Of a stretch of 64,000 nucleotides of DNA, positions 1 through 8,400 are shown piece after piece. Each line of letters opens with the position of its first letter. Positions within the stretch are counted from its first letter, which is position 1. Source of the DNA: Paenibacillus sp. FSL A5-0031 (GTDB lineage: Bacteria; Bacillota; Bacilli; Paenibacillales; Paenibacillaceae). A model generated the notes under the pieces. It saw only the letters and a program-made list of their open reading frames with translations, was not told the origin of the DNA and searched no databases. Location of the stretch: the NCBI RefSeq assembly GCF_001956295.1, contig NZ_MRTD01000012.1, positions 62,001 to 126,000 on the forward strand. Reading direction: 5' to 3'. The position numbers and the translations under genes were made by a program.

Positions 1-554
1 GATTCGTTAACCGTACGGCTCTTGCCAATGTCGTTGCCATTAACCGTAACTCCAAAAATCCAGAACGAGTGCTTCGTTTCTTGGATATGATGGAAACCGA
101 CAAAACGTTGTATGACCTTGTGCAATACGGTATTGAAGGCAAAACCTATGTATTGAACGGGGAAACGGCTGAATATCCGGAAGGCATGGAAACAACGACG
201 AGCAACTATATGGAGTGGGGCGGACAATGGGCATTCTGGAAGCCGCAATTCATGCGTCCGACGATGACATACGGAACGGATTTCTGGCTGAAGGAAGCTG
301 AATTTGCAAGCAAGCCTAATAACGTCAACTCGCCAATCGACGGCCTGTTTATCGCTGAAGATAATATGAAAAACGAGATTGCAAAGCGTGATACAGCAAA
401 CGATGAGCTGAACAGACCGATAGAGTTTGGCGTGGTGAAGGATGTCGAGAAGGCAGTTGCTGCTTATATCGAAACGCAAAAGAAAAATGGACTTGATGTC
501 ATCATCGCTGAAACTCAAAGACAAATTGATGAGTTTCTTGCGAAGAAAAAATAA
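1..554 (+). CDS. LplA-like extracellular solute-binding protein, C-terminal part (5' end outside window)
   Basis: The reading frame is open from the first bases (frame beginning at base 3) and ends with TAA at 552-554, so only about the last 183 residues are present. The sequence (RVLRFLDMMETDKTLYDLVQYGIEG, then a Trp-rich stretch and a charged C-terminus ending in AKKK) matches the DUF3502-type C-terminal region of LplA-like lipoproteins. These are the binding subunits of ABC importers for complex oligosaccharides in Paenibacillus and Bacillus. A strong hairpin terminator follows directly, so this is the last gene of an operon lying to the left. The substrate cannot be told from this fragment. 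Confidence 0.8.
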   Translation, partial: FVNRTALANVVAINRNSKNPERVLRFLDMMETDKTLYDLVQYGIEGKTYVLNGETAEYPEGMETTTSNYMEWGGQWAFWKPQFMRPTMTYGTDFWLKEAEFASKPNNVNSPIDGLFIAEDNMKNEIAKRDTANDELNRPIEFGVVKDVEKAVAAYIETQKKNGLDVIIAETQRQIDEFLAKKK

Positions 555-563
555 AGTGTGACG

Positions 564-604
564 AATGAGAAGCCGACCTTATGTAGAGGAAGGCTTCTCA
601 TTTG
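564..604 (+). terminator. Rho-independent terminator after the binding-protein gene
   Basis: AATGAGAAGCC (564-574) and GGCTTCTCATT (592-602) form a perfect 11-bp stem with a 17-nt loop, followed by a short T run. It lies 10 bases after the stop codon. Confidence 0.8.
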
Positions 605-612
605 ACAACGAT

Positions 613-626
613 TGAAAGCGGATACA
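613..626 (+). promoter_or_regulatory. Candidate cre (CcpA-binding) site
   Basis: TGAAAGCGGATACA matches 13 of 14 positions of the cre consensus TGWAANCGNTNWCA; only the T at position 10 differs. It lies about 200 bp upstream of the secreted hydrolase at 828, which suggests catabolite control of that gene. No convincing promoter is visible beside it, so this is tentative. Confidence 0.4.
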
Positions 627-704
627 TTGGATGAGTATGAAAGAAGCTGCTGCGAAACGGCAGTTCTCTTGTATCGCATTTACAACCAGCAGCCTTAAAA
701 CGCG

Positions 705-736
705 AGCCTGGTCCCCCGGGGGACCAGGCTTTTTTC
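705..736 (+). terminator. 26-bp perfect palindrome with T run (terminator or leader attenuator)
   Basis: AGCCTGGTCCCCC (705-717) is followed without a gap by its exact reverse complement (718-730), then six T residues. It behaves as a very stable terminator. It stands between the cre-like site at 613 and the start at 828, so it is either a second terminator of the upstream operon or an attenuator in the leader of the next gene. Confidence 0.6.
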
Positions 737-827
737 GATACCCCAGAAGCATTGAAGGAGGTGGTAGGATCGAATAAATAGGGATTGGAGCAGCCGCTGT
801 ATCATCCATTTTTTGAGGAGGGAATTT

Positions 828-2996
828 ATGCTGGTTAAAGGAAGAAGACAGGTTTACGTCATCCTATTGCTTGTTCTGGTTCTTATTTCAACGCAGCTCT
901 CGTTATCACCATCCATGGTATCGGCAGCTGGCAATTTGGCGATGAACAAAAGTGTAACGGAAAGCAACCACACTCAGAACTATGTAGCTTCAAACGCAAC
1001 GGATGGCAATCAAGCAAGCTATTGGGAGGGAGCTGCAAGCAGTTATCCGAACTGGATTAGGGTCGATTTGGGCAGCAGCCAAGCCGTCAATCAAGTGGTT
1101 CTTAAGCTGCCGCTTGCTTGGGGTGACCGTACGCAAACCTTATCTGTGCAGACTAGCAGCGATGATGTTAACTACAACACCATTGTTGCTTCTGCGGCCT
1201 ATACTTATCAATCTGGTACAAATGCGGTCACCATCAACTTTACAAGCACCAATGCGCGTTATGTCAAAATAAATGTGACGGCCAATACTGGAGCGACTGG
1301 CGGACAAATATCGGAGCTTGAGGTGTATGGACCAGTTGTGGCAACGCCAACGCCTTCACCGAGTGCGACGACAGTTCCAACAGCTACACCTGCTCCAACA
1401 GCTGCGCCAGGCTCGATATCAGCTTTTGTTCAAACGGCAGCTTCCGCCTTTAACAGTCAATTCGGCACGCAATTGGAAAACTCCAGTGAAGGCGGTCAAA
1501 ATGTCGCTTATGTGGACAACGGGGATTACCTTGTATTTAACAATGTGAACTTCGGGAGCGGAGCCTCATCGGTTGCGCTGCGTGTGGCAAGCCAAACAAC
1601 CGGCGGCAATGTTGAAATTAGACTGGACAGCTTAAGCGGCACGCTGGCAGGTACCTGCGCGGTAACGACTACGGGCGGCTGGCAGTCATGGACAACCAAA
1701 AACTGTTCCATTAACACAATAAGCGGAGTCCATAATCTATATTTAAAATTTACTGGAGGAGCAGGTAATCTGTTTAATATCAATTGGTTTAAATTTGCTG
1801 CTGCCGCAATTGGCGGCGATGTAGTCGGAAAGGTGTTTGCTGGCTACCAGGGCTGGTTTACCGCTGGGGGTGACGGATCACCTCTAAACAACTGGACACA
1901 TTGGTCCAAAAACAATAATAATCTGACAGCGAATTCCAACGTAAACTTCGAGATGTATCCGGATTTAAGAGAGTATACGAAGCTGTATCAAACGAACTTA
2001 GGCAATTTAGGCAACGGTCAGCCAGCCAAGCTGTTCTCCTCTTATGATCAAGAAACGGTGAACAAGCATTTTGAATGGATGCAGACGTACAACATTAGCG
2101 GCGCAGCGCTGCAAAGGTTCGGGGCGGATGCAAACTATGCGCCCAACAATTGGAATCAGAACCGCGACAGCGTAGCTGTGAAGGTGAAAAATGCTGCAGA
2201 AACCTATAACCGCAAATTTTATGTGATGTACGACATTACGGATCTCAATCCAAGCCAGTGGGTCAATGCGGTCAAAAATGATTTTACCAACAATGTTGTT
2301 GGCACGATGAATTTAACCTCATCCACTGCCTATGCCAAGCAGGACGGTAAGCTGGTCATTTGTATTTGGGGGATCGGGTTTACCGATCGGCCGGGAACAG
2401 CAGCGGAATCCGCAGACCTAATCGCTTGGTTCAAGAACCAAGGCTATTATGTGATCGGCGGCGTTCCTACTCATTGGCGAAATGGGGATAATGATTCGAA
2501 GCCTGGATTCCTCGATGTGTACAAATCACTTGATATGCTGTCGCCTTGGTTTGTCGGTCGGTTCAGCCAGCTAGCGGGCGCTGATCATTACAAGACGAAT
2601 CAGTGGGCGCCGGATTTCGCATTTACTCAGCAGAATGGCATCGTATATCAGCCCGTGATTTGGCCGGGTTTTGCATGGAAAAACATGAAAAACGGTCCCG
2701 TCAACGAGATTCCTAGGCTGCATGGCGATTTCATGTGGCGACAGGCTTACAATTTAAAAAGTTTAGGCATCAATACAGGTTATATTGCGATGTTTGATGA
2801 ATATGACGAGGCGACAGCGATTGCCAAAGCCGCAGAGAACAGTTCGATGATTCCGAACAATCAATATTTCCTTACGCTCGATGCGGATGGCGTAGCCGTA
2901 TCCTCTGATTTCTATTTGCGGTTGACTGGCGATATTGCCCGTCTTTTCAATAATGAAATCCCATTAACCGCAAATCATCCGACCAGCCATCAGTAA
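828..2996 (+). CDS. Secreted GH99/GH71-like glycoside hydrolase with F5/8C and CBM6-like domains
   Basis: The 722-residue product begins with a signal peptide (about 1-34). An F5/8 type C (discoidin) domain follows (about 36-165), then a Pro/Thr-rich linker (171-195), a CBM6/35-like domain (197-322) and a catalytic region (about 331-722). The catalytic region starts FAGYQGWFTAGGDG and carries MFDEYDEATAI near its end. E658 and E661 there are spaced like the paired catalytic Glu of GH99 endo-alpha-mannosidases/mannanases (i, i+3). The likely role is extracellular cleavage of an alpha-linked glycan, perhaps alpha-mannan; the substrate is inference. The start is ATG 828, five bases after GGAGGG. 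A TTG at 813 in the same frame lies upstream of that ribosome binding site and is less likely. The gene stands alone between terminators and precedes the GH38 operon. Confidence 0.75.
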   Translation: MLVKGRRQVYVILLLVLVLISTQLSLSPSMVSAAGNLAMNKSVTESNHTQNYVASNATDGNQASYWEGAASSYPNWIRVDLGSSQAVNQVVLKLPLAWGDRTQTLSVQTSSDDVNYNTIVASAAYTYQSGTNAVTINFTSTNARYVKINVTANTGATGGQISELEVYGPVVATPTPSPSATTVPTATPAPTAAPGSISAFVQTAASAFNSQFGTQLENSSEGGQNVAYVDNGDYLVFNNVNFGSGASSVALRVASQTTGGNVEIRLDSLSGTLAGTCAVTTTGGWQSWTTKNCSINTISGVHNLYLKFTGGAGNLFNINWFKFAAAAIGGDVVGKVFAGYQGWFTAGGDGSPLNNWTHWSKNNNNLTANSNVNFEMYPDLREYTKLYQTNLGNLGNGQPAKLFSSYDQETVNKHFEWMQTYNISGAALQRFGADANYAPNNWNQNRDSVAVKVKNAAETYNRKFYVMYDITDLNPSQWVNAVKNDFTNNVVGTMNLTSSTAYAKQDGKLVICIWGIGFTDRPGTAAESADLIAWFKNQGYYVIGGVPTHWRNGDNDSKPGFLDVYKSLDMLSPWFVGRFSQLAGADHYKTNQWAPDFAFTQQNGIVYQPVIWPGFAWKNMKNGPVNEIPRLHGDFMWRQAYNLKSLGINTGYIAMFDEYDEATAIAKAAENSSMIPNNQYFLTLDADGVAVSSDFYLRLTGDIARLFNNEIPLTANHPTSHQ

Positions 2997-3014
2997 ACAT
3001 TCACAGCTTTAAAT

Positions 3015-3048
3015 GAAAAAGGCGTTCCCCTAGCGGGATCGCTTTTTT
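3015..3048 (+). terminator. Rho-independent terminator
   Basis: GCGTTCCC (3022-3029) pairs with GGGATCGC (3035-3042) with one T/T mismatch and is followed by six T. It ends the hydrolase transcript. Confidence 0.7.
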
Positions 3049-3094
3049 CATGATTATAATAGAGAGAGTTAGTAGTAGGAGAGGAGAGATTGTT

Positions 3095-3757
3095 TTGAAC
3101 AACATTAAACATATTATTTTTGACTTTGATGGTACACTGGCTGATACTTGGCCGGTGATGTATCAAGTGATTTCAGGTGTATTCCAGAGATATGATGGCA
3201 GGCAAGTGTTGATTGAGGATATGTACGCATTGGCAGGGCCGACGGAGCTTCAAATTATTGAACAGCATCTGAACAATCGCGAGCAAGTGGAAGCAGCCAT
3301 AACCGAATATGTAGCTGAATACGAGCAGCGTCATGACGAGCTCGTAGAGCGAAATACGGAAATAGCAGATTTGCTAGTCTCATTGCGGCAATCAGGCATC
3401 GGTATTGCCATGTTCACAGGCAAATCGCGGCGTACGCTCGATATTTCGCTGGACAAGCTGGGCTGGGAGGTTAGCTTCGACAAGATTGTAACGGGCGATG
3501 ATGTGGAGAAGCGCAAGCCATCAGCGGAAGGGATCCATCTTATATTGAACGAGCTTGGTTGGGCAAAGGAAGAAACTATTTTTGTCGGCGACAGCAACGA
3601 TGATATGCTGGCAGGTCAAGAAGCTGGAATACGTACATTTGCTGCTCAGTGGATGGCTGTCGTGCAGGATAAAGATTATCGCGTCTTGCCGGAGCGGATT
3701 TTTAACGAGGTGGAAGCGTTCAAGCAGTTTGTACTTGAGCAAGTAGAGAAAGTATAA
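3095..3757 (+). CDS. HAD-superfamily phosphatase (phosphoglycolate phosphatase-like)
   Basis: The 220-residue cytoplasmic protein has all HAD motifs: motif I DFDGTLADTW near the N-terminus with the Asp nucleophile, motif II in MFTGKSRR, the motif III Lys in KRKP, and motif IV GDSNDDMLAG. The helical cap after motif I and the overall length fit the phosphoglycolate phosphatase/PpaX-like subgroup. The substrate is unknown. TTG 3095 is the preferred start because AGGAGAGGAG lies about eight bases before it; ATG 3050 is in frame but sits inside the preceding terminator. A second member of the same family, sharing TGKSRR and the GDSN motif, is encoded at 50719. The gene is flanked by unrelated genes and gives no pathway clue. 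Confidence 0.8.
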   Translation: MNNIKHIIFDFDGTLADTWPVMYQVISGVFQRYDGRQVLIEDMYALAGPTELQIIEQHLNNREQVEAAITEYVAEYEQRHDELVERNTEIADLLVSLRQSGIGIAMFTGKSRRTLDISLDKLGWEVSFDKIVTGDDVEKRKPSAEGIHLILNELGWAKEETIFVGDSNDDMLAGQEAGIRTFAAQWMAVVQDKDYRVLPERIFNEVEAFKQFVLEQVEKV

Positions 3758-3772
3758 ATAGCAGCTTCTTAT

Positions 3773-3789
3773 ACAACTGTAGCAGTTGT
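3773..3789. promoter_or_regulatory. 7-3-7 inverted repeat, possible operator
   Basis: ACAACTG-TAG-CAGTTGT lies four bases upstream of the -35 box at 3793 and has no T run. It could be an autoregulatory operator for the repressor gene at 3855. This rests on symmetry alone. Confidence 0.3.
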
Positions 3790-3792
3790 CGA

Positions 3793-3822
3793 TTGACACA
3801 GATGATACAAATGGAATATAGT
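3793..3822 (+). promoter_or_regulatory. SigA-type promoter of the GntR-type regulator
   Basis: TTGACA (3793-3798), an 18-nt spacer and TATAGT (3817-3822), 32 bp upstream of the start codon. The sequence TTGACACAGAT also occurs in the promoter at 5053, suggesting that both may be bound by the same regulator. Confidence 0.55.
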
Positions 3823-3854
3823 CATGGTATTCTTAGTCGCAAGAAAGGAATGCC

Positions 3855-4964
3855 ATGTCAAACTATCCCTATACCCGAATTAAAGATGATATTAAGCAGC
3901 GCGTGTTGGAAGGAGAATGGCTTGCGGAGATGCGTTTGCCCTCCAGCCGCAGCTTTGCGCAGGCATATAACTCCAGTGTAAATACAGTAGAGAAAGCAAT
4001 AAAAGAACTGTGCGCGGAGGGGCTTCTCAAAAGAGACAATCGCAGAGGAACCTTTATTGAGAATGGTGTTGTATCTCCACTCGGTCAGAACAGATCTGGG
4101 CTTGTAGCCGCCTCTGTCATTGGAATAGAAAATCCGCTATGGGCTACTGCATTAAGAGGAATTGAGGATGTACTTCATCTGCACGGCTATCACCTTCTCA
4201 GCTATAGCGATGACCGAAGCCTCGATAAGCTGGAGGCACTCGTTAAAGGCGCTGTAGCTAAAGGGGTTGATGGTGTCATCTTAAGTCCTATTTATGACAA
4301 GCATCATGAGGAGCGCAATCAGCGTCTGTACCGTTTGCTGGCGAGCAGCAAAATTAAGGTTGTTTTCCTTGACCGGCATTTATATAACAGCAACATCCCC
4401 TTCGTTACGAGTGATAATGTCGCGGGCGCATACAATTTGACGAAGATGCTCATTGAAAAGGGGCATCGCCGAATTGCGTTTATTCGCAACTCGGACTTGA
4501 GTACGTTTAATGAACGGCTGCTCGGTGTGAAGCAGGCGTTTATTGATTCAGGCCTTTCGTTTGATTCTGACTTAGATATGCTGATACCGACCGAATTTGA
4601 AAACTTTGAAGAGGAATTTGAGTCATTCAGCAGTAAAATAGCGGAGAAGCTTAACAAGACGCCATGTACAGCTGTTTTCGCTGCGAATGATCAAATTGCA
4701 GAATCGGTCATTTCGGCGATGACACAGCTTGAGCTGCGTTTCCCTGAGGATTTATCGCTTGTGACCTATGATGCATTAAATCTTAACCGCAAGCTGAAGC
4801 TGAATGTTACGGGCGTTAATCAACCGTTTTATGACATGGGACGAACGGCAGCAAACCAGCTTATGAATCTGCTGGAGGGCAAAGAGCATCTATCCGTGCT
4901 CGGTCAAATCTGCAAAGCTGAAATTAATGAAGGCAGCTCTATTATGCCAGTGAAGCTCACATAA
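3855..4964 (+). CDS. GntR-family regulator with LacI/AraR-type sugar-sensor domain
   Basis: The 369-residue protein has an N-terminal GntR winged helix (about 1-72, with LPSSRSFAQAYNSSVNTVEKA and GLLKRDNRRGTF) fused to a periplasmic-binding-protein-like effector domain (about 85-365). The same architecture is known from AraR. It should bind DNA as a dimer and respond to a sugar. It lies directly upstream of, and in the same direction as, the sugar transport operon starting at 5258, so it probably controls that operon and perhaps itself. The start ATG 3855 follows AAGAAAGGAA. The operator candidates are the repeats at 5061-5128. The effector is unknown; a mannose-containing or uronic sugar would fit the neighbours. 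Confidence 0.82.
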   Translation: MSNYPYTRIKDDIKQRVLEGEWLAEMRLPSSRSFAQAYNSSVNTVEKAIKELCAEGLLKRDNRRGTFIENGVVSPLGQNRSGLVAASVIGIENPLWATALRGIEDVLHLHGYHLLSYSDDRSLDKLEALVKGAVAKGVDGVILSPIYDKHHEERNQRLYRLLASSKIKVVFLDRHLYNSNIPFVTSDNVAGAYNLTKMLIEKGHRRIAFIRNSDLSTFNERLLGVKQAFIDSGLSFDSDLDMLIPTEFENFEEEFESFSSKIAEKLNKTPCTAVFAANDQIAESVISAMTQLELRFPEDLSLVTYDALNLNRKLKLNVTGVNQPFYDMGRTAANQLMNLLEGKEHLSVLGQICKAEINEGSSIMPVKLT

Positions 4965-4977
4965 ACAGAAATATGAT

Positions 4978-5012
4978 GGGCCATTGTCGTTCGCGACAGT
5001 GGTCTTTTTTTG
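4978..5012 (+). terminator. Rho-independent terminator with UUCG tetraloop
   Basis: GGCCATTGTCG pairs, with two G-T wobbles, with CGACAGTGGTC around a TTCG loop, followed by a run of T. It ends the regulator transcript. Confidence 0.8.
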
Positions 5013-5052
5013 TATTAACTGTATCAAAATAATAATATATTAAAGTAAACTA

Positions 5053-5081
5053 TTGACACAGATAACGTTTGGAACTAATAT
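5053..5081 (+). promoter_or_regulatory. SigA-type promoter of the sugar transport/GH38 operon
   Basis: TTGACA (5053-5058), a 17-nt spacer and TAATAT (5076-5081). The expected start is near 5088, giving a leader of about 170 nt before the first gene. The spacing and both boxes are close to consensus. Confidence 0.65.
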
Positions 5082-5128
5082 AACGTTATAAAAGTAATAC
5101 AGATTAATTGTGTTTGTATTACTTTTAT
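5061..5128. promoter_or_regulatory. Cluster of symmetric elements at the operon promoter (operator candidates)
   Basis: ATAACGTT occurs at 5062-5069 and 5080-5087, 18 bp apart. The second copy lies inside the perfect 12-bp palindrome TATAACGTTATA (5079-5090), overlapping the -10 region. ATAAAAGTAATACA (5088-5101) and its exact reverse complement (5115-5128) then flank a 13-nt loop just past the expected start. These are good candidate binding sites for the regulator at 3855 or, for the last one, a 5' hairpin in the mRNA. Confidence 0.45.
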
Positions 5129-5187
5129 GATACAGAAACAAAATATTCGGTCATTAACACGTACGACAGTATGAATCAACCATCGAT

Positions 5188-5201
5188 TGTAAGCGTTATC
5201 G
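5188..5201 (+). promoter_or_regulatory. Candidate cre site in the operon leader
   Basis: TGTAAGCGTTATCG matches 13 of 14 positions of the cre consensus TGWAANCGNTNWCA. It lies about 100 bp downstream of the expected transcription start, where CcpA can act as a roadblock. Confidence 0.55.
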
Positions 5202-5257
5202 GACAGATCGGGGACGAGACGCTGACGATAAACAAATGTACAAGGGGGATTTAACAA

Positions 5258-6580
5258 ATGAGAAGACGGTTCGGCAAGCTGGCAATTATATTATTAATTA
5301 CGGTTTTAATGGCGGTTCTGAGTGCTGGCTGTGGAAGCAATTCGAATGATAAGGGCAATGCTGGAAATGAAAGCGCTGGCAACAAAAATGCCGCATCTGG
5401 AAAAACCGAGAAGCTTGTCTATTACGGATTCTCAGAGTGGGTTACCGATCCTAATTTTGCACCGGTGTTTGATGAGCTGAAAGCGAAGTTTGCGAAAGAA
5501 AATCCAGGCTTTGAGGTGGAATTCCAAAGTGACCCTTGGGGAACTTGGGAAACGAAGTACAAGGTTATGTTCGCAAGCGGCAACGCGCCCGATGTATTTA
5601 TCGTAAACAATCCGGACTTCCCCACCTTTGCTAACTCCGGTTATTTGCTAGATTTGGGCGAGCAGCTTAGTGAAGAGGCATTCAAGGACTTTTTCCCTGG
5701 CATCTTGTCCATGTATACGTGGAACGGCAAGCATATGGCTTTGCCCTATACGACGGATGCTAGGGTGCTGTGGTACAACAAAGAGCTATTTAAACAAGCG
5801 GGTCTTGATCCCGAGAAGCCGCCAGCAACATGGGCAGAGCTGAAGGACTATGCTTTGAAAATTGCAGATGCAACAGACGCAGCAGGTTTCGGAATGGATT
5901 TAGGCCTGAAAGAGTTTCCAGCGCAAAGCTTGTTCACTGCATCAAGCGGAACCATTATAAATGTGGATGGCAGCGGCAGCATCACTCCGAATGTCAATAC
6001 CGCGGAGTTCAAGGACTATCTTCAATTATTAAAGGACATGGGACCTGCTTATGAAGCTGATTTTGCTACACTGGATCATCTGAAGGTGGCTACTTTGTTC
6101 GCACAGCAAAAGGTGGGCATGGTGCTTGCTGGAACTTGGGTAACGGATCAGAACCCAGATTTGAAGGGCGCTGCATTTTACGGTCAATCACTCGTTCCAA
6201 AATACAATGCCAGCGCTCCGGACGGCTCATTCGGCGGTGGTTTCGGAATCGGAATATCAGCGAAAAGCAAACATCCCGAGCAAGCGATTAAACTAGCGCA
6301 AATGCTGACCTCAGTCGATTTCAATGCACGCACGATGAGCGATGTGCCAGCCAACAATGCATCGCTTGCTGTATCTAAATTCGCAACCGATCCCGCTTAC
6401 AAAATTTTTATGGATCAAATCAAATTTGCTAGACAATCTCAGCCGAAGACACTTTTCTACAAAGAAATTGACTCCGCTATATACGATACGGTGTCTAAAG
6501 TACTGATAGGCAATGAAGCCATTGATGGGGAGATCAGCAAGCTTGAAACGAAAATAAAAGAAATTTCGACTCAAAAATAA
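5258..6580 (+). CDS. Sugar-binding lipoprotein of an ABC importer (SBP family 1)
   Basis: The 440-residue protein has a lipoprotein signal (MRRRFGKLAIILLITVLM) ending in the lipobox LSAGC, so it is anchored outside the membrane. A Gly/Asn/Lys-rich spacer follows, then a typical MalE-like family 1 binding fold with the motifs VMFASGNAPDVFIVN, LPYTTDARVLWYNKELF and a C-terminal helical tail. It delivers a sugar to the permeases encoded at 6648 and 7538. ATG 5258 follows AAGGGGGAT. It is the first gene of the operon with promoter, operator candidates and cre site upstream. Because it is co-transcribed with a GH38 mannosidase, the ligand may be a manno-oligosaccharide; this is inference. Confidence 0.88.
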   Translation: MRRRFGKLAIILLITVLMAVLSAGCGSNSNDKGNAGNESAGNKNAASGKTEKLVYYGFSEWVTDPNFAPVFDELKAKFAKENPGFEVEFQSDPWGTWETKYKVMFASGNAPDVFIVNNPDFPTFANSGYLLDLGEQLSEEAFKDFFPGILSMYTWNGKHMALPYTTDARVLWYNKELFKQAGLDPEKPPATWAELKDYALKIADATDAAGFGMDLGLKEFPAQSLFTASSGTIINVDGSGSITPNVNTAEFKDYLQLLKDMGPAYEADFATLDHLKVATLFAQQKVGMVLAGTWVTDQNPDLKGAAFYGQSLVPKYNASAPDGSFGGGFGIGISAKSKHPEQAIKLAQMLTSVDFNARTMSDVPANNASLAVSKFATDPAYKIFMDQIKFARQSQPKTLFYKEIDSAIYDTVSKVLIGNEAIDGEISKLETKIKEISTQK

Positions 6581-6647
6581 TTGGCGGGGCAGATGAATAA
6601 ACATTCGTCTGCCCTAACTCCTAATCGATGAACCTGGAGGCATCAAG

Positions 6648-7532
6648 ATGATTCGTAAACGGCTTTTTCGACATTCGGTTCCCTATTTATATCTGCTGCC
6701 CTCGTTAGTCATTATTATGAGCCTGCTGACGTATCCGCTGCTTTACAATCTTTATGTCAGCGTGCATCGCTGGCAGTTAAGCAGACCTGACAAACCTTTT
6801 ATCGGGCTTGATAATTTCACAGCCATTGTAAAAGATGATATTTTCCAAACGGTATTGTGGACGACGGTTAGCTGGACTTTGATTGGCGTGCTGCTGCAAA
6901 TGGCAATTGGCTTGATAAGCGCTCTGTACGTGGATGAGAGAAGGCGAAGCAAAGGGGCGCTCAGATCGCTGCTGCTGCTTCCGTGGGTATTGCCCGGTGT
7001 GGTCACTGCACTGATGTGGAGCTGGATGCTGCAATCAGACATGGGGATTATAAATGAGCTGTTAAAAATCTTTCATATTACGAGCGAAAATATTTCTTGG
7101 TTAGGCTCTGATCATATGGCGCTTGGCACTTTGATTTTCGTAAATACATGGAAAGCTTTCCCGTTTTGGTTTCTTATGCTGCTTGCAGGCTTGCAGGATA
7201 TTCCGAATGAGCAGGTGGAGGCGGCTCGTATTGACGGAGCGCGTTGGTTTGGCATTGTAAGGTATATCAAAATACCGCATCTAAAGCCCATTATAGGGGC
7301 CACGGGTGTCATTACGACCATTTGGACGCTCAATTATTTTGATCTCATATGGGTAACGACAAAGGGCGGACCAATGGATTCAACCTCTACGCTGCCCATT
7401 TATACCTACCGCCTAGCATTCGAATTTTTTGATTTTGGCAAATCATCGGCTATGGCGCTTATTAGTTTGGTCATTATCGGTATCGTTTGCTTGCCTTATA
7501 TGCGAGCTATGCTGAAGTCTATTAAGGAGTGA
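6648..7532 (+). CDS. Sugar ABC transporter permease (MalF/UgpA type)
   Basis: The 294-residue protein has six predicted membrane segments and the EAA loop (EQVEAARIDGARWFGIVRYI) that contacts the ATPase. It should form a heterodimeric channel with the permease at 7538. ATG 6648 follows CTGGAGGCATC at good spacing. There is no ATP-binding subunit in this operon, so a shared ATPase, such as the one at 16889 or an MsmX-like protein elsewhere, is probably used. Confidence 0.88.
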   Translation: MIRKRLFRHSVPYLYLLPSLVIIMSLLTYPLLYNLYVSVHRWQLSRPDKPFIGLDNFTAIVKDDIFQTVLWTTVSWTLIGVLLQMAIGLISALYVDERRRSKGALRSLLLLPWVLPGVVTALMWSWMLQSDMGIINELLKIFHITSENISWLGSDHMALGTLIFVNTWKAFPFWFLMLLAGLQDIPNEQVEAARIDGARWFGIVRYIKIPHLKPIIGATGVITTIWTLNYFDLIWVTTKGGPMDSTSTLPIYTYRLAFEFFDFGKSSAMALISLVIIGIVCLPYMRAMLKSIKE

Positions 7533-7537
7533 CATAA

Positions 7538-8362
7538 GTGAAAGGGATTCGTCTTGGAGGTCACATACTATTATTTATTGTCATTGCTGTCATCATCTTG
7601 TTTCCCTTATATTGGCTGCTTGCGACTTCAGTTAAGCCGTCTGCCGAAATTTTTGCCGCACCACCAACGCTGTTTCCTGAACAATTGAACTGGGATCATT
7701 ACCGCAGCGTTTTCCGTGATTCAGAAATTGTTGTGTATTTTATAAATTCGATGCTGATTACGGCTGTAACAGTATTTATTGTGCTGATTATTGCAAGTCT
7801 CGCTGCGTACAGCATGACCCGTTATACATTCAGAGGAAAGCTAACTTACTTTACCGTCATTTTGTTTGCACAAGTCATGCCGCTTACGACATTAATCGTT
7901 CCGTTATACATCCTGTGGGGCAAGCTGGAGCTGCTGAATACATATACCAGCATCATTTTGACCTATTGTGCGATTTTGCTGCCGATGGCGATATGGTTGT
8001 TAACCGGTTATTTCAAGGGTATTCCGAAGGATATTGACGAAGCCGCAACCATCGATGGCTGCTCCTCATTCGGAATTTTAGTGCGGATGATTTTACCGCT
8101 TGCGCAGTCCGGGCTCGTTGCTGTCGGGTTAACCGTCTGTATAACGGTATGGCAGGAAATTATGGTTGCGATGACGTTTGTAAGCTCAGATGCCATGAGA
8201 ACGCTGCCTGCGGGCATCAATACTTTTATAACAAAATCGGGCATTCAATGGGGCCCCCTTACGGCCTCGGGCATTGTGACCACACTGCCGGTTCTTATTA
8301 TCTTTATTATTTTCCAGAAGGCGCTCGTTAAAGGACTTACCGCAGGTGCGACAAAAGGTTAG
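7538..8362 (+). CDS. Sugar ABC transporter permease (MalG/UgpE type)
   Basis: The 274-residue protein has six predicted membrane helices, the N-terminal FPLYWLLATSVKP motif typical of MalG-type permeases and the EAA loop DIDEAATIDGCSSFGILVRM. It starts at GTG 7538, only five bases after the stop of the first permease, with AAGGAGTGA spanning the junction, so translation is probably coupled. It is the partner of the 6648 product. Confidence 0.88.
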   Translation: MKGIRLGGHILLFIVIAVIILFPLYWLLATSVKPSAEIFAAPPTLFPEQLNWDHYRSVFRDSEIVVYFINSMLITAVTVFIVLIIASLAAYSMTRYTFRGKLTYFTVILFAQVMPLTTLIVPLYILWGKLELLNTYTSIILTYCAILLPMAIWLLTGYFKGIPKDIDEAATIDGCSSFGILVRMILPLAQSGLVAVGLTVCITVWQEIMVAMTFVSSDAMRTLPAGINTFITKSGIQWGPLTASGIVTTLPVLIIFIIFQKALVKGLTAGATKG

Positions 8363-8400
8363 GCCCCCGAGTGCCCATCAAGAAAAACGAGGAGTTTATT

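Noticed and set aside
636..730. T-box riboswitch upstream of the hydrolase at 828
   Set aside because: A strong terminator is present but there is no T-box consensus (TGGNACCGCG-like) or specifier-loop arrangement.
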